From contig JAURBD010000002.1 of assembly GCA_030829155.1 (NCBI GenBank), positions 1 to 42,328 of the forward strand: a stretch of DNA of 42,328 bases, written 5' to 3'. Source of the DNA: Flavobacteriaceae bacterium. Lineage in GTDB: Bacteria; Bacteroidota; Bacteroidia; Flavobacteriales; Flavobacteriaceae. The position numbers and the translations under genes are program-made. Under the pieces are notes generated by a model that saw only the letters and a list, made by a program, of their open reading frames with translations, had not been told where the DNA came from and did not search any database. Shown here piece after piece: positions 16,002 through 23,874 of this stretch; within the stretch, counting starts at the first letter, position 1, and every line of letters starts with the position of its first letter.

Positions 16002-16970
16002 TTAACAGCAACCTCCACCATCATAATGATAGGTAGATTCGCTTATAAAAATATTGTTATGATTTGTGTTTTTTAATGCCTGAGCAGTTTTATCACAAAT
16101 TGCCAAAGGTTGATTTTGAAGCAAAATGTGACCATTTTTGTCATCAAAATAGGGCTCATCTCCATAATAAATTGCAGATTTTCCGGTGAAAACACATGGT
16201 CCATCTTCGGGAATTGGGTCTTTGATCGCACAAATCTCTACACTTTCAATAAAAATTCTCTGTTTGGTAGGGTAGTGCTTTGGGTCTAAGATTCTATATG
16301 GTCTTTTCGCCCTAATTTCGATAGTACCAAAACCAACATCAGTTAACATTTTAACATAATCAGCTAAGGGAATTGATCCCGAAAGGCAGAGTGCTCTCAA
16401 GCGTTTGTTGTTCCTCAAGGTTTTGTTCATCGGTTGTTCGCAAATAGGATCACTCATTACCAGTCTTCCTCTGGGTTTTATCACGCGATACATTTCTGTA
16501 AGAGCCTTTTTTAGCTCTTCCATTTTGAAGATATTAAATAAGCAATTTTGTGCTGCAATATCTATACTATTTTCTTCAACTGGAAGGTTCAAAGCATCTC
16601 CTTTTTTGAGTTTCACAAAATCAGATTCGAACCATTCATTCTGTTTTTCAGCGAGTAGAAAATTTTTTCTTGAGGCTTCAAGCATTTCATCAACCACATC
16701 AATTCCGATTACCCCCTCTTTTTGTCTCGAGAAGTATGAAAATTGAAGTAATTCCATTCCACCACCTACTCCTACATACAATATTTTGGGGTTGTTAACT
16801 AAATCTCTGGGATGAACAGTTGATCCACAACCGTAATTCATTTCCTGCATTATTGTAGGGATTTTGAGACCCGGGAATTCCCATATTGGGGTTGTAGTGC
16901 AACATAAACCAACATCTGGAGTAAGTGCTGCTTCTTTATAAATATTTTTGGTTAATTTTAAATAGTCCAT
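16002..16970 (-). CDS. arsM: Arsenosugar biosynthesis arsenite methyltransferase
   Basis: 322 residues. A SAM-dependent class I methyltransferase with the glycine motif YVGVGGGMEL at residues 65-74, the acidic GIDVVDEML loop, and KKGDALNLPVEENSIDIAAQNC. Arsenic-binding cysteines are visible at the start (C23-C24 in VGLCCTTTPIW, C48 in NYGCGS), at the AQNC and DPICEQP motifs, and at the very end, where the protein terminates in GGGCC. This layout is that of the ArsM subgroup found beside ArsS rather than of ordinary detoxifying ArsM. It would methylate As(III) to mono- and dimethylarsenic, the substrate for ArsS. Neighbours are purine nucleoside phosphorylase (1 base upstream) and DUF547. Confidence 0.93.
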   Translation of the reverse strand: MDYLKLTKNIYKEAALTPDVGLCCTTTPIWEFPGLKIPTIMQEMNYGCGSTVHPRDLVNNPKILYVGVGGGMELLQFSYFSRQKEGVIGIDVVDEMLEASRKNFLLAEKQNEWFESDFVKLKKGDALNLPVEENSIDIAAQNCLFNIFKMEELKKALTEMYRVIKPRGRLVMSDPICEQPMNKTLRNNKRLRALCLSGSIPLADYVKMLTDVGFGTIEIRAKRPYRILDPKHYPTKQRIFIESVEICAIKDPIPEDGPCVFTGKSAIYYGDEPYFDDKNGHILLQNQPLAICDKTAQALKNTNHNNIFISESTYHYDGGGCC

Positions 16971-16971
16971 T

Positions 16972-17802
16972 TTATATTAATTTGAGAAATGATATTAATT
17001 GTTTTACTAATATTATCAAAGATTGTTCCCCTTTTTTAGCCATCTCCATAATGTTGTTAATATCTATAGGTTCCAGGTTTTCCGGATCACATACATCTGT
17101 TAAAACAGAAAAAGCAATACAATCAATTCCAAGCTGGTTTGCAACAATCACCTCTGGAACAGTTGACATTCCAACTGCATCGGCACCAATTATTTTCAAA
17201 TAACGATATTCTGCTTTAGTTTCTAATTGGGGTCCAACAACAGCTGCGTATATTCCCTTATGTAATGTTATTTTTTTTGTTTCTGCAATTTTTATTGCTT
17301 TATCTTTTAAGGAAGTGTCATAAGGTTCACTCATATCAACAAAACGATTACCGAGACAATCAACACCTTTCTCTGCTAGGGGAGACCCACCTTGCAGATT
17401 AATATGATCTTCAATCAACATAATCTCTCCTTTATTATAATCTAAGTTTATTGCACCAGCAGCATTACTGATTATTAATTTTTTTACTCCAAGCTCATTC
17501 ATAACCCTAACCGGGTATGTTATCTCAAAAAAATTATAACCCTCATAGAGGTGAAAGCGTCCCTGAAAAACAAGAACTTTTTTTGAACTTAAAGAGCCGT
17601 AAATTAGTTTTCCAGTTTGATGTTCAACGGTTGACGACCTAAAATTAGGAATATCCTCAAAAGGAATCTCTTTTTCAATTACTAGGTAATTGACCAAATC
17701 GCTCAATCCAGTGCCTAAAATAATTCCAATTGCTCCATTTTCTATACCTTGCTTTTTGAGATATTTCGAGCTTTCTTCAATTTTTTGAATCATTGTTTTC
17801 AT
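16972..17802 (-). CDS. Purine nucleoside phosphorylase (trimeric, PNP-II type)
   Basis: 276 residues of the trimeric PNP family: IILGTGLSDL (phosphate loop), FQGRFHLYEGY, SNAAGAINL, VVGPQLET (E194) and VGMSTVPEVI. The residue matching human Asn243, which reads the purine 6-position, is aspartate (D236 in SVLTDVCDP). In human PNP an Asn-to-Asp change shifts preference toward adenosine, so adenine release is plausible here. In the cluster its likely job is phosphorolysis of the dimethylarsinoyl-deoxyadenosine made by ArsS, exchanging adenine for phosphate. It overlaps the upstream TIGR04282 gene by 4 bases and is 1 base from arsM. A general salvage role cannot be excluded. Confidence 0.9.
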   Translation of the reverse strand: MKTMIQKIEESSKYLKKQGIENGAIGIILGTGLSDLVNYLVIEKEIPFEDIPNFRSSTVEHQTGKLIYGSLSSKKVLVFQGRFHLYEGYNFFEITYPVRVMNELGVKKLIISNAAGAINLDYNKGEIMLIEDHINLQGGSPLAEKGVDCLGNRFVDMSEPYDTSLKDKAIKIAETKKITLHKGIYAAVVGPQLETKAEYRYLKIIGADAVGMSTVPEVIVANQLGIDCIAFSVLTDVCDPENLEPIDINNIMEMAKKGEQSLIILVKQLISFLKLI

Positions 17803-18404
17803 TGGTCTAAGAATTTTAAAAGTTCAGGAATTGTTTCGAGGTCTTCAAAATAATCTATGTCGTTTTTGGTTTCTAAATATGCTAATGTATTGTTTTTAAA
17901 GTCTGCAACCGTATCCTTGAAAACCCTTGAAGTTCCCCACCTTTTTTCGTGAAAAACAGATGGAATCCATCTTGAAAGACCTAATAAGTAATATCCCCCA
18001 TCCGTTGCTGGTCCAATTACACCATCTACATTTCTTAATGTAAAAAAGGCCTTGTTGATGATTTGAGCATCTAAATTCCATAAGTCGGTGCCAATGACAA
18101 CTATTTGATTATAACCACAATTAAAACCTATTTTAAAAGCATTAGCCATCCGTTCTCCCAAAGAATTCCCTTCTTGAATTTTTTTATTGCGAACACGACC
18201 CTCCCAAATATCCTGATCATCAATAAAATCAGAATAATATAAACTCTTATGTGCGTCAACTCCATCTACAACTAAAGCTGTTTTATCAATCAGTTTATGG
18301 AATATTAAAAGCGCTTTTTCATCACCAATTGTTTTTGCTAACCGGGTCTTTACCTTTCCAAGTTGTGGGTTTTTTGTGAAGATTAGTAGTAGTTTTTTCC
18401 CCAT
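17799..18404 (-). CDS. TIGR04282-type arsenosugar biosynthesis glycosyltransferase (CofC-like)
   Basis: A 201-residue DUF2064/CofC-like nucleotidyl- or glycosyltransferase fold. It begins LLLIFTKNPQLGKVKTRLAKTIG, with the nucleotide-binding KTRLA motif, and has VVIGTDLWNLDAQI as the acidic site and GVIGPATDGGYYLLGL, a strong family signature. The family is found with radical SAM ArsS genes and is named for arsenosugar biosynthesis, but its sugar and acceptor are not defined. It lies 5 bases downstream of arsS and overlaps the phosphorylase gene by 4 bases, so it is part of the same transcript. Confidence 0.9.
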   Translation of the reverse strand: MGKKLLLIFTKNPQLGKVKTRLAKTIGDEKALLIFHKLIDKTALVVDGVDAHKSLYYSDFIDDQDIWEGRVRNKKIQEGNSLGERMANAFKIGFNCGYNQIVVIGTDLWNLDAQIINKAFFTLRNVDGVIGPATDGGYYLLGLSRWIPSVFHEKRWGTSRVFKDTVADFKNNTLAYLETKNDIDYFEDLETIPELLKFLDQ

Positions 18405-18409
18405 AAAAG

Positions 18410-19465
18410 TTAAGTTATACTTCCTTGACAGCTGCTACCAGCTCCAGCTGTGCATCCGTAACAATGTTGGGAAAGTAGTATGTAACGATTGTTGAGTTTA
18501 CCTTCATTAAATTCACTTATGTGTTTAGTTGTAACATCAACTTTGAGATTCAACATTTGATTAAAATCACAATCAAACAAAAAGCCTTCCCAGTTGACCG
18601 AAAGAGTATTGGTGCACATCAGATTTTTTACAGCTGAGGGATTAAAAGCATCCACTAGCGTATACATATATTCTTCATAGTTTTCTGAAGCAATAAGATA
18701 ATCTAGAAAACGACTGATTGGAAGATTGGTAATTGTAAATAAGTTATTGAATTTAATATTAAAATCTTCTAGTAAAGCTTTTTTGAAATCTACCTCCAAT
18801 ACTGATTGATCTCCTGGTAAAAAAGCTCCAGAAGGATTGTAAACAAGATCCAGCTGAAGATTTTTGTCTAATATTCCATATCCAACTTTGTTTAACATCT
18901 GAAGCGCTTTAATGGAAGTTTCAAAAACTCCATCACCTCTTTGACGATCCGTTTTTTCTCTCTTGTAAAATGGGAGTGAGGAAATAACATGAATTTTGTG
19001 CTTTCCAAAAAAAGTTGGGAGATCATTATATTTTTTATTAGCTAGTATAATCGTGAGATTGGATCGAACTATAATTTCCTCCACATTGGTTTTTCGTAGC
19101 TCTTCAACAAACCATCTAAATCTAGGATGCATTTCGGGTGCCCCACCAGTAAGATCAACGGTTTTGATTTTTATATTTTTTATGACTTTTAAAATTTGTT
19201 CCATGGTTCTGTGAGTCATAATTTCTTTACGATCTGGGCCAGCATCAACATGGCAATGAGCACAAACTTGATTACACATGTACCCAACATTAATTTGTAA
19301 AATTTCTAGTTTTTTAGGCCTTATTGGAGGAAGCTTGTTGGAAGCAACTTTTTTTTTAAAAGTAGGTAAACTTCCGTCTTTGAAAATCCCACTAGCTAGT
19401 ATTTCGAGCTGTTTTTCGGTTTGAGAGAGTGAATTATTTCTCGCTTTAAGTGATTTTATCTTCAT
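18410..19465 (-). CDS. arsS: Arsenosugar biosynthesis radical SAM protein
   Basis: 351 residues. The radical SAM [4Fe-4S] motif CNQVCAHC places C64, C68 and C71 as cluster ligands. It is followed by HVDAGPDRKEIM and the SAM-binding DLTGGAPEM. The C-terminus has the family's cysteine-rich tail CYGCTAGAGSSC (C335, C338, C346). In some homologues the last of these positions is selenocysteine; here it is an ordinary cysteine. ArsS joins the 5'-deoxyadenosyl group of SAM to dimethylarsenite, giving dimethylarsinoyl-5'-deoxyadenosine, the precursor of arsenosugars. The gene is 1 base after the AhpD-like gene and 5 bases before the TIGR04282 gene. Confidence 0.94.
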   Translation of the reverse strand: MKIKSLKARNNSLSQTEKQLEILASGIFKDGSLPTFKKKVASNKLPPIRPKKLEILQINVGYMCNQVCAHCHVDAGPDRKEIMTHRTMEQILKVIKNIKIKTVDLTGGAPEMHPRFRWFVEELRKTNVEEIIVRSNLTIILANKKYNDLPTFFGKHKIHVISSLPFYKREKTDRQRGDGVFETSIKALQMLNKVGYGILDKNLQLDLVYNPSGAFLPGDQSVLEVDFKKALLEDFNIKFNNLFTITNLPISRFLDYLIASENYEEYMYTLVDAFNPSAVKNLMCTNTLSVNWEGFLFDCDFNQMLNLKVDVTTKHISEFNEGKLNNRYILLSQHCYGCTAGAGSSCQGSIT

Positions 19466-19466
19466 G

Positions 19467-19802
19467 CTACATGCTCAATTGATCATGACGATTCATCATT
19501 TGAACTCCATGGACTAAAGCAGCTCCAGCTTTTATTGCTGCACCAACATGAACTGCTTCCATCATATCTTCTTTTGGAATACCTATTTGTAAATTATCTT
19601 TAGTATACGCATCAATACAGTACGGACATTGAACGACATGAGATACGGCTAATGCTATTAATAATTTTTCTCGTTTTGATAATGAACCTTCATCGAAAAC
19701 AGTATTGTAATAATCAAAAAATTTTGAGCCAAGAATTTCATTCCATTCGGCTATTGAACTAAATTTTTTCAGGTCTTCGGGTTGGTAATAGCTTTTTTTC
19801 AT
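19467..19802 (-). CDS. Arsenosugar biosynthesis-associated peroxidase-like protein (AhpD/CMD family)
   Basis: A 111-residue carboxymuconolactone decarboxylase/AhpD-like domain with the redox pair CPYC at residues 59-62 followed by IDAYTKDN, and HVGAAIKAGAALVHGVQ in the C-terminal half. This small family regularly accompanies arsS and is named for that. Its likely role is thiol-based reduction or peroxidase-type protection of the arsenic intermediates, which is unproven. It is the first gene of the operon. The 121 bases upstream hold a TATCTTTA (19828-19835, minus strand) resembling the Bacteroidota -7 element, but its TTTG partner is only 15 bases away, closer than usual. Confidence 0.88.
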   Translation of the reverse strand: MKKSYYQPEDLKKFSSIAEWNEILGSKFFDYYNTVFDEGSLSKREKLLIALAVSHVVQCPYCIDAYTKDNLQIGIPKEDMMEAVHVGAAIKAGAALVHGVQMMNRHDQLSM

Positions 19803-19923
19803 TTTTTTGTTTGGAGTTAATTAAGTTTAAAGATATGTATAAAATGGAAACAAATGGTTTTAACAAAACAGCGGTATCAAAGTCTCAATTATGTTATTAG
19901 AATTTTTTAAAAAAAGAATAAAG

Positions 19924-20643
19924 CTATTTGAGTTTTGGGGATATATCCAAAACATAATCCTTTACATAATTTTCAATAAATTCTTGAGTAAAATATTCTT
20001 TTCCTAATATTTTCTTACGGCTTAACAAAGAATCTAAATTAATTTTCAAATATTCTTTAAGAAAAGGTTTTGAAAGGGCAGCAAAGCTGTAGTGCCAGGG
20101 TTCATATTCGAAACCTTTGCGTTCAATGTCATTTGTGTATACGAGGTAAAATCCAAATGATTTAGAATTTATATCCATCCATTTTTTAAATGAAACATAA
20201 GGCCCTTGTTCTTCAAATAAATGTGCTAGTAAAACATCACCTTCTACCAAAGGTTTTGCGTCGATTAAATCTAACTCTGTCCCCCAATGATGTCTTGAAG
20301 TTCCAGGTATAGTTGAGTATTCGAGTATTTTCCGAATGTTTTCAATAGGATCTAAACCGTTTTCTTCATTTTGAATATATTTGGCATTCCAAATTGCTAA
20401 TTGTCTCTCAAAACTTCTAGAGCTCGAAACGATTTTAATTTGAATTCCATCTTGAGCAGCAGCCTGTTTCATTTTTTCAAAAGCTAGGGCAACTTCTTCA
20501 ATTATACCGTAGTTTTTTTCATTCAAATGATCAGTGCTCAGCCCAGTTAATTGGAGTTCACTAGTTAGTGGAAAGGATTTTTTTTGAGCTGATAACTGTG
20601 CTATTATGAAGAATATGAATATGAATGGTTTGAAAAATCTCAT
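19924..20643 (-). CDS. D-alanyl-D-alanine carboxypeptidase family (M15B, VanY-like), exported
   Basis: 239 residues with an N-terminal signal peptide (ending near AQLSAQ). The M15 zinc-site motifs are present: SSSRSFERQLAIWN, then SRHHWGTELDLID (His and Asp ligands), and GFEYEPWHYSF with the third histidine. It would trim the terminal D-Ala from peptidoglycan stem peptides in the periplasm. Its ATG overlaps the last base of the preceding GNAT gene, so the two are coupled. It lies 121 bases upstream of the arsenosugar operon on the same strand, with no functional link to it evident. Confidence 0.9.
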   Translation of the reverse strand: MRFFKPFIFIFFIIAQLSAQKKSFPLTSELQLTGLSTDHLNEKNYGIIEEVALAFEKMKQAAAQDGIQIKIVSSSRSFERQLAIWNAKYIQNEENGLDPIENIRKILEYSTIPGTSRHHWGTELDLIDAKPLVEGDVLLAHLFEEQGPYVSFKKWMDINSKSFGFYLVYTNDIERKGFEYEPWHYSFAALSKPFLKEYLKINLDSLLSRKKILGKEYFTQEFIENYVKDYVLDISPKLK

Positions 20644-21080
20644 TAGTTTAATTTTTTATAAAAGCATTGGTGATTTCCGATCTCAGCAACATTAAAAATT
20701 GGACCTATGGGATCATATTTGAGTTTAGTGTAAAATTCATTTGCATTCAATCGAGCATTTAGCCAAATAAAGTCACAGTCTGAAGTTCTTAAGTTTTTTT
20801 CGGCTTCAATCATAAGAGCTCTACCAATTCCTTTTTTTTGGAATTTTTCTAAAACGGCAACACCTCTAATTTGATAGTTAATTCCACTTGTGAAAAAAGT
20901 TCCATTTTCAAGATAGCAAGAAATTACACCAATAATTTGATCCTTTTTGTAGGCTCCTAAATGAAAGGTTTTTTCATGGTTATCTCTCCTAAATTGACAA
21001 CTTTCAATCGGGAGACCTTTTCGTAAAATAGGATGACGAACACTAAATGTTTGTTGAGTTGATATGGTTTTTATTTTCAA
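20643..21080 (-). CDS. GNAT-family N-acetyltransferase
   Basis: A 145-residue single GNAT domain. The acetyl-CoA pyrophosphate loop is in YQIRGVAVLEKFQKKGIGRALM (about residues 80-101), preceded by the beta strand AYKKDQIIGVISCYLE and followed by WLNARLNANEFYTKL. It acetylates a small molecule or protein amine; the substrate is unknown. It is the first gene of a two-gene unit with the M15 carboxypeptidase. A second, dead GNAT gene lies 105 bases away in the divergent direction. Confidence 0.88.
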   Translation of the reverse strand: MKIKTISTQQTFSVRHPILRKGLPIESCQFRRDNHEKTFHLGAYKKDQIIGVISCYLENGTFFTSGINYQIRGVAVLEKFQKKGIGRALMIEAEKNLRTSDCDFIWLNARLNANEFYTKLKYDPIGPIFNVAEIGNHQCFYKKLN

Positions 21081-21185
21081 AGAAAAACTTGTTTTATGTA
21101 AAAATATAAAATAGATGTTAAAGGGCTTTATTTTTTTTCACTTCAAAATATGTTTTTTATTGTAATTTGATTTCAACATTTATCT

Positions 21186-21626
21186 ATGGATTTTGAATTC
21201 AAAATACTTGAAAAGCAAGCTATTTCCAAAATAGTGCCTTTGATTCAGTAATTTACAGATAATAAATTTCCCTCTGAACCTCTTGTTCCTCGAACTGAAG
21301 AAATGTTTTCACAAAATTGTGAGTGTTTAGGGAGTTTTTAAGGTAAAGAACTTATAGGTGTTTGTGGGTTATGGTTTCAAACAAGACATTATTCTGTTAA
21401 GAGTTGTGAACCCGATCATGTTCTTATTAAAGCAAAGTATCAAGGTCTAGGACTTGGGAATAAAATGTTTAAATTCATAGAACAATAGTGTAAAGAAAAA
21501 GGTTGTGAATTTTTAGAACTCAATATTTATTTTAATAATACAGCTTCACATAAATTTTATTATAACAAAGGATTAAAAATCTTAGACTACCATTTTTTAA
21601 AGATATATAAAGAAATGTTATATTAG
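21186..21626 (+). pseudogene. GNAT-family acetyltransferase with three in-frame stops
   Basis: One continuous frame of 147 codons from ATG 21186 to TAG 21626 reads as a GNAT protein but contains stops at codon 22 (TAA 21249-21251), codon 52 (TAA 21339-21341) and codon 101 (TAG 21486-21488). Recognisable parts are ELIGVCGLWFQTRHYS, the acetyl-CoA loop KAKYQGLGLGNKMFKFIE, and LELNIYFNNTASHKFYYNKG. No frameshift is needed, so the damage is substitutions only and probably recent. The TAG fits a former tryptophan TGG. The rest of the window uses these codons as normal stops, so codon reassignment is not the explanation. The tRNA-Gly gene starts 11 bases downstream. Confidence 0.85.
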
Positions 21627-21636
21627 CTGCTGAAAA

Positions 21637-21709
21637 GCGAGAGTAGCTCAGTTGGTAGAGCGTCAGCCTTCCAAGCTGAATGTCGCCGGTTCGAACCCGG
21701 TCTCTCGCT
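21637..21709 (+). tRNA. tRNA-Gly (anticodon TCC)
   Basis: A complete 73-base cloverleaf. The acceptor stem GCGAGAG (21637-21643) pairs with CTCTCGC (21702-21708), with T as discriminator. The D arm contains GCTCAGTTGGTAGAGC. The anticodon stem TCAGC/GCTGA encloses the loop CTTCCAA, with TCC at 21670-21672. The T arm has TTCGAAC. CCA is not encoded. A run of T begins at 21711 and probably ends transcription. Confidence 0.97.
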
Positions 21710-21828
21710 CTTTTTTTATGTCTTTTTTTCGAATTTCATTTGGGTGTAATATTTCTAGGGAGCATTTTTTAACACTAATATTAACATCAATAACCAAGAC
21801 TTACCGGATTATTTTTTAATTTTAAATA

Positions 21829-22557
21829 ATGAAAATATGGCTTCTTTTAGTAATGCTTATTTATTCTTTTGTAAATTATTCTCAAGAGAGCAGAACGATT
21901 TTGAAAGGTCGTTTGTTGTACAGAAATAGTAATGTAATTGCAGCTAATGTTGTTAACAATACAGCCCAGACAAATACAATCACAGACGGAGAAGGCGGTT
22001 TCGAGATAGAAGCTCGTGTTGGAGATGAGATTGTTTTTTCTTCAGTTCAATACAGGATAAGATCGGTTAAAATCACTCCAGAAATCATCAAAAATAGACG
22101 TCTTGTAGTTTCTATAGATGAACGTATAAACGTATTAGATGAGGTAGTCATAGGTCCTGAAAACCAAGAAAAATTTTTGGACATGAAAAAAGAAGAATTT
22201 AAACGCGTTGATTACACCCAAGATAAATCAACAAAACTAATCAACAGAGCAGCTGATGATCGTCAGTTAGTCAATGGGTTAAATATAGTTAATGTTGCTA
22301 AATTACTCCATGGACTATTGACTAATAAATCGGATCAATCCGACAAACAACTTATTCCGAGTGAGGTCCTACCTTATCTTTTTGAAGCCAATTTTTTCAA
22401 GCAAGATTTAGCATTAAATGCTGAAGAAACAGAAGGATTTTTAAAGAAAATGGATATCAAATTACCAACTCAGATGCTTTTTAAAAAAGATATGGAGTTT
22501 GAATTAATTGATTACTTAGTCAAAGAGAGCAAGCTTTATAAGGAAGAAGTTAGGTAG
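21829..22557 (+). CDS. CarboxypepD_reg-like domain protein, exported (first of two paralogues)
   Basis: 242 residues: a signal peptide (MKIWLLLVMLIYSFVNYSQ), then a carboxypeptidase-regulatory-like beta-sandwich with the pattern TILKGRLLYRNSNVIAANV, TITDGEGGFEIEARVGDEIVFSS, ending in LDEVVIGPE near residue 110. This is the N-terminal plug-preceding domain of SusC/TonB receptors, but here without a barrel. The remaining 130 residues are charged and helical. The next gene is a diverged copy starting 2 bases later, followed by DUF6702 and an M1 peptidase. Such blocks recur in flavobacteria, and the function is unknown. Confidence 0.8.
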   Translation: MKIWLLLVMLIYSFVNYSQESRTILKGRLLYRNSNVIAANVVNNTAQTNTITDGEGGFEIEARVGDEIVFSSVQYRIRSVKITPEIIKNRRLVVSIDERINVLDEVVIGPENQEKFLDMKKEEFKRVDYTQDKSTKLINRAADDRQLVNGLNIVNVAKLLHGLLTNKSDQSDKQLIPSEVLPYLFEANFFKQDLALNAEETEGFLKKMDIKLPTQMLFKKDMEFELIDYLVKESKLYKEEVR

Positions 22558-22559
22558 TT

Positions 22560-23333
22560 ATGAAATTTTTTTTCCTAGTTTTCAGTATTCTTACAACGGG
22601 TTTGCTCTATGGACAAAACTTTAAGTTGCTTAGTGGAAAAGTAGACCATTCAAATCTTTCTCTCTCAGGAATTCATGTGATCAACTTATCCCGGGCAAAT
22701 GCAGTGATAACCGATGCATCAGGTTTTTTTGAAATATCCGTTCAAGTAGGGGAGCGAATTCTTTTTTCTGGTATACAATTTAAATCAAAAGAATTGATTG
22801 TTTCTCAATCAGTTTTTGATTCAGAATATGTAACAGTTTATCTCGAAACTTTTGTTAATGAACTTGACGAGGTTATCCTAAAACCCCATAATTTATCAGG
22901 AAATTTATCATCTGACTTGTCTAATGCAAAAATAAAAAAAACAATTAATTTTGACGATGTTGGAATACCCGGATACAAAGGAGTTCGCAAAGAGCGTATT
23001 CCTTCTCTTCAAGAAATGGCACTTAACTTGGCCTTTGTTCAGGTAGATATTGAAGCAGTTTATAAGCACATATCAGGATATTATAAAAATCTTAAGTTGA
23101 AAAGAAAACAAGATCAAGAATTCCAAGTCATGCTTAAAATAATTCAATTTTATGGACTTTATTTCTTTAAAGAAAACTATGGTTTGGACCAAGAAGAAGT
23201 TTATGATTTTATTTTAAGTTGTAAAGAGAATAAACCTTTACTAAGATTGTTTAGCCAAAATAGACATGAAGAAGTTATGCAAGCTTTTTCTTCATACTTA
23301 AAAACTTATCAGAATCCTAATGTTGAAAATTAA
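22560..23333 (+). CDS. CarboxypepD_reg-like domain protein, exported (second paralogue)
   Basis: 257 residues with a signal peptide (MKFFFLVFSILTTGLLYGQ) and the same fold as the gene before it: LLSGKVDHSNLSLSGIHV, AVITDASGFFEISVQVGERILFSG, LDEVILKPHN. The two proteins share the domain order but little sequence outside the conserved turns, so the duplication is old. The C-terminal half is lysine- and glutamate-rich and probably helical. The end overlaps the DUF6702 gene by 14 bases, indicating translational coupling. No function is known. Confidence 0.8.
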   Translation: MKFFFLVFSILTTGLLYGQNFKLLSGKVDHSNLSLSGIHVINLSRANAVITDASGFFEISVQVGERILFSGIQFKSKELIVSQSVFDSEYVTVYLETFVNELDEVILKPHNLSGNLSSDLSNAKIKKTINFDDVGIPGYKGVRKERIPSLQEMALNLAFVQVDIEAVYKHISGYYKNLKLKRKQDQEFQVMLKIIQFYGLYFFKENYGLDQEEVYDFILSCKENKPLLRLFSQNRHEEVMQAFSSYLKTYQNPNVEN

Positions 23334-23835
23334 AATCTGCACCCTCTTTTTTTTTATGATTATATTGTTTACTCTTAGCAGCTTTACACATGATTTTTAT
23401 TTGTCAATCACTGAAGTTGTTTATGTCGAAGAAAAACAACTGCTCAAATTAACCACAAGGATCTTCACTGACGATATGGAAGCGTATTTAAATTCTCAAA
23501 CCGATCAAGCAATTCAACTCTCACCAGACCATAATTCACTTTTAATTGATGGCTTGATAAAAGATTTTTTTAAACAGAATTTGAAAATATTTTTTGATAA
23601 TAGTCAATTAGAAATCAATTATCTTGGAAGGCAATATCAAGAAGATCAAATTTTGATTTTTGCAGAAGTTATGGGATTAACTTCTCCTACAAATTATAAA
23701 ATACAAAACACTATTTTAATACCTTTTAGGCCTAAACAGCAAAATATTGTTCGGATTAAAAATGGCTTAATCAAGAAAAGTTTTCTGATGGATAAATCCA
23801 AAACTATTTTAAATCAACTTTGGATTAATTTGTAA
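23320..23835 (+). CDS. DUF6702-family protein, exported
   Basis: 171 residues with a hydrophobic signal (about residues 5-23, ending near LSSFTHDF). Family-like segments are SSFTHDFYLSITEVVYVEEKQ, LKLTTRIFTDDMEAYLN and the C-terminal NILIPF-like run with FRPKQQNIVRIKNG. I recall this family immediately upstream of M1 peptidase genes in flavobacteria, and that arrangement holds here (39 bases). It begins inside the end of the preceding CarboxypepD_reg-like gene. Its role is unknown; a periplasmic partner for the neighbours is plausible. Confidence 0.75.
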   Translation: MLKIKICTLFFFMIILFTLSSFTHDFYLSITEVVYVEEKQLLKLTTRIFTDDMEAYLNSQTDQAIQLSPDHNSLLIDGLIKDFFKQNLKIFFDNSQLEINYLGRQYQEDQILIFAEVMGLTSPTNYKIQNTILIPFRPKQQNIVRIKNGLIKKSFLMDKSKTILNQLWINL

Positions 23836-23874
23836 AAAAAAAGATTAATTTTAGTTCCTAAATCTTTTAAAACT

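Noticed and set aside
21186..21626. Reassigned stop codons as the cause of the broken genes
   Set aside because: TAA, TAG and TGA each interrupt a gene here, while many neighbouring genes end normally at the same codons.
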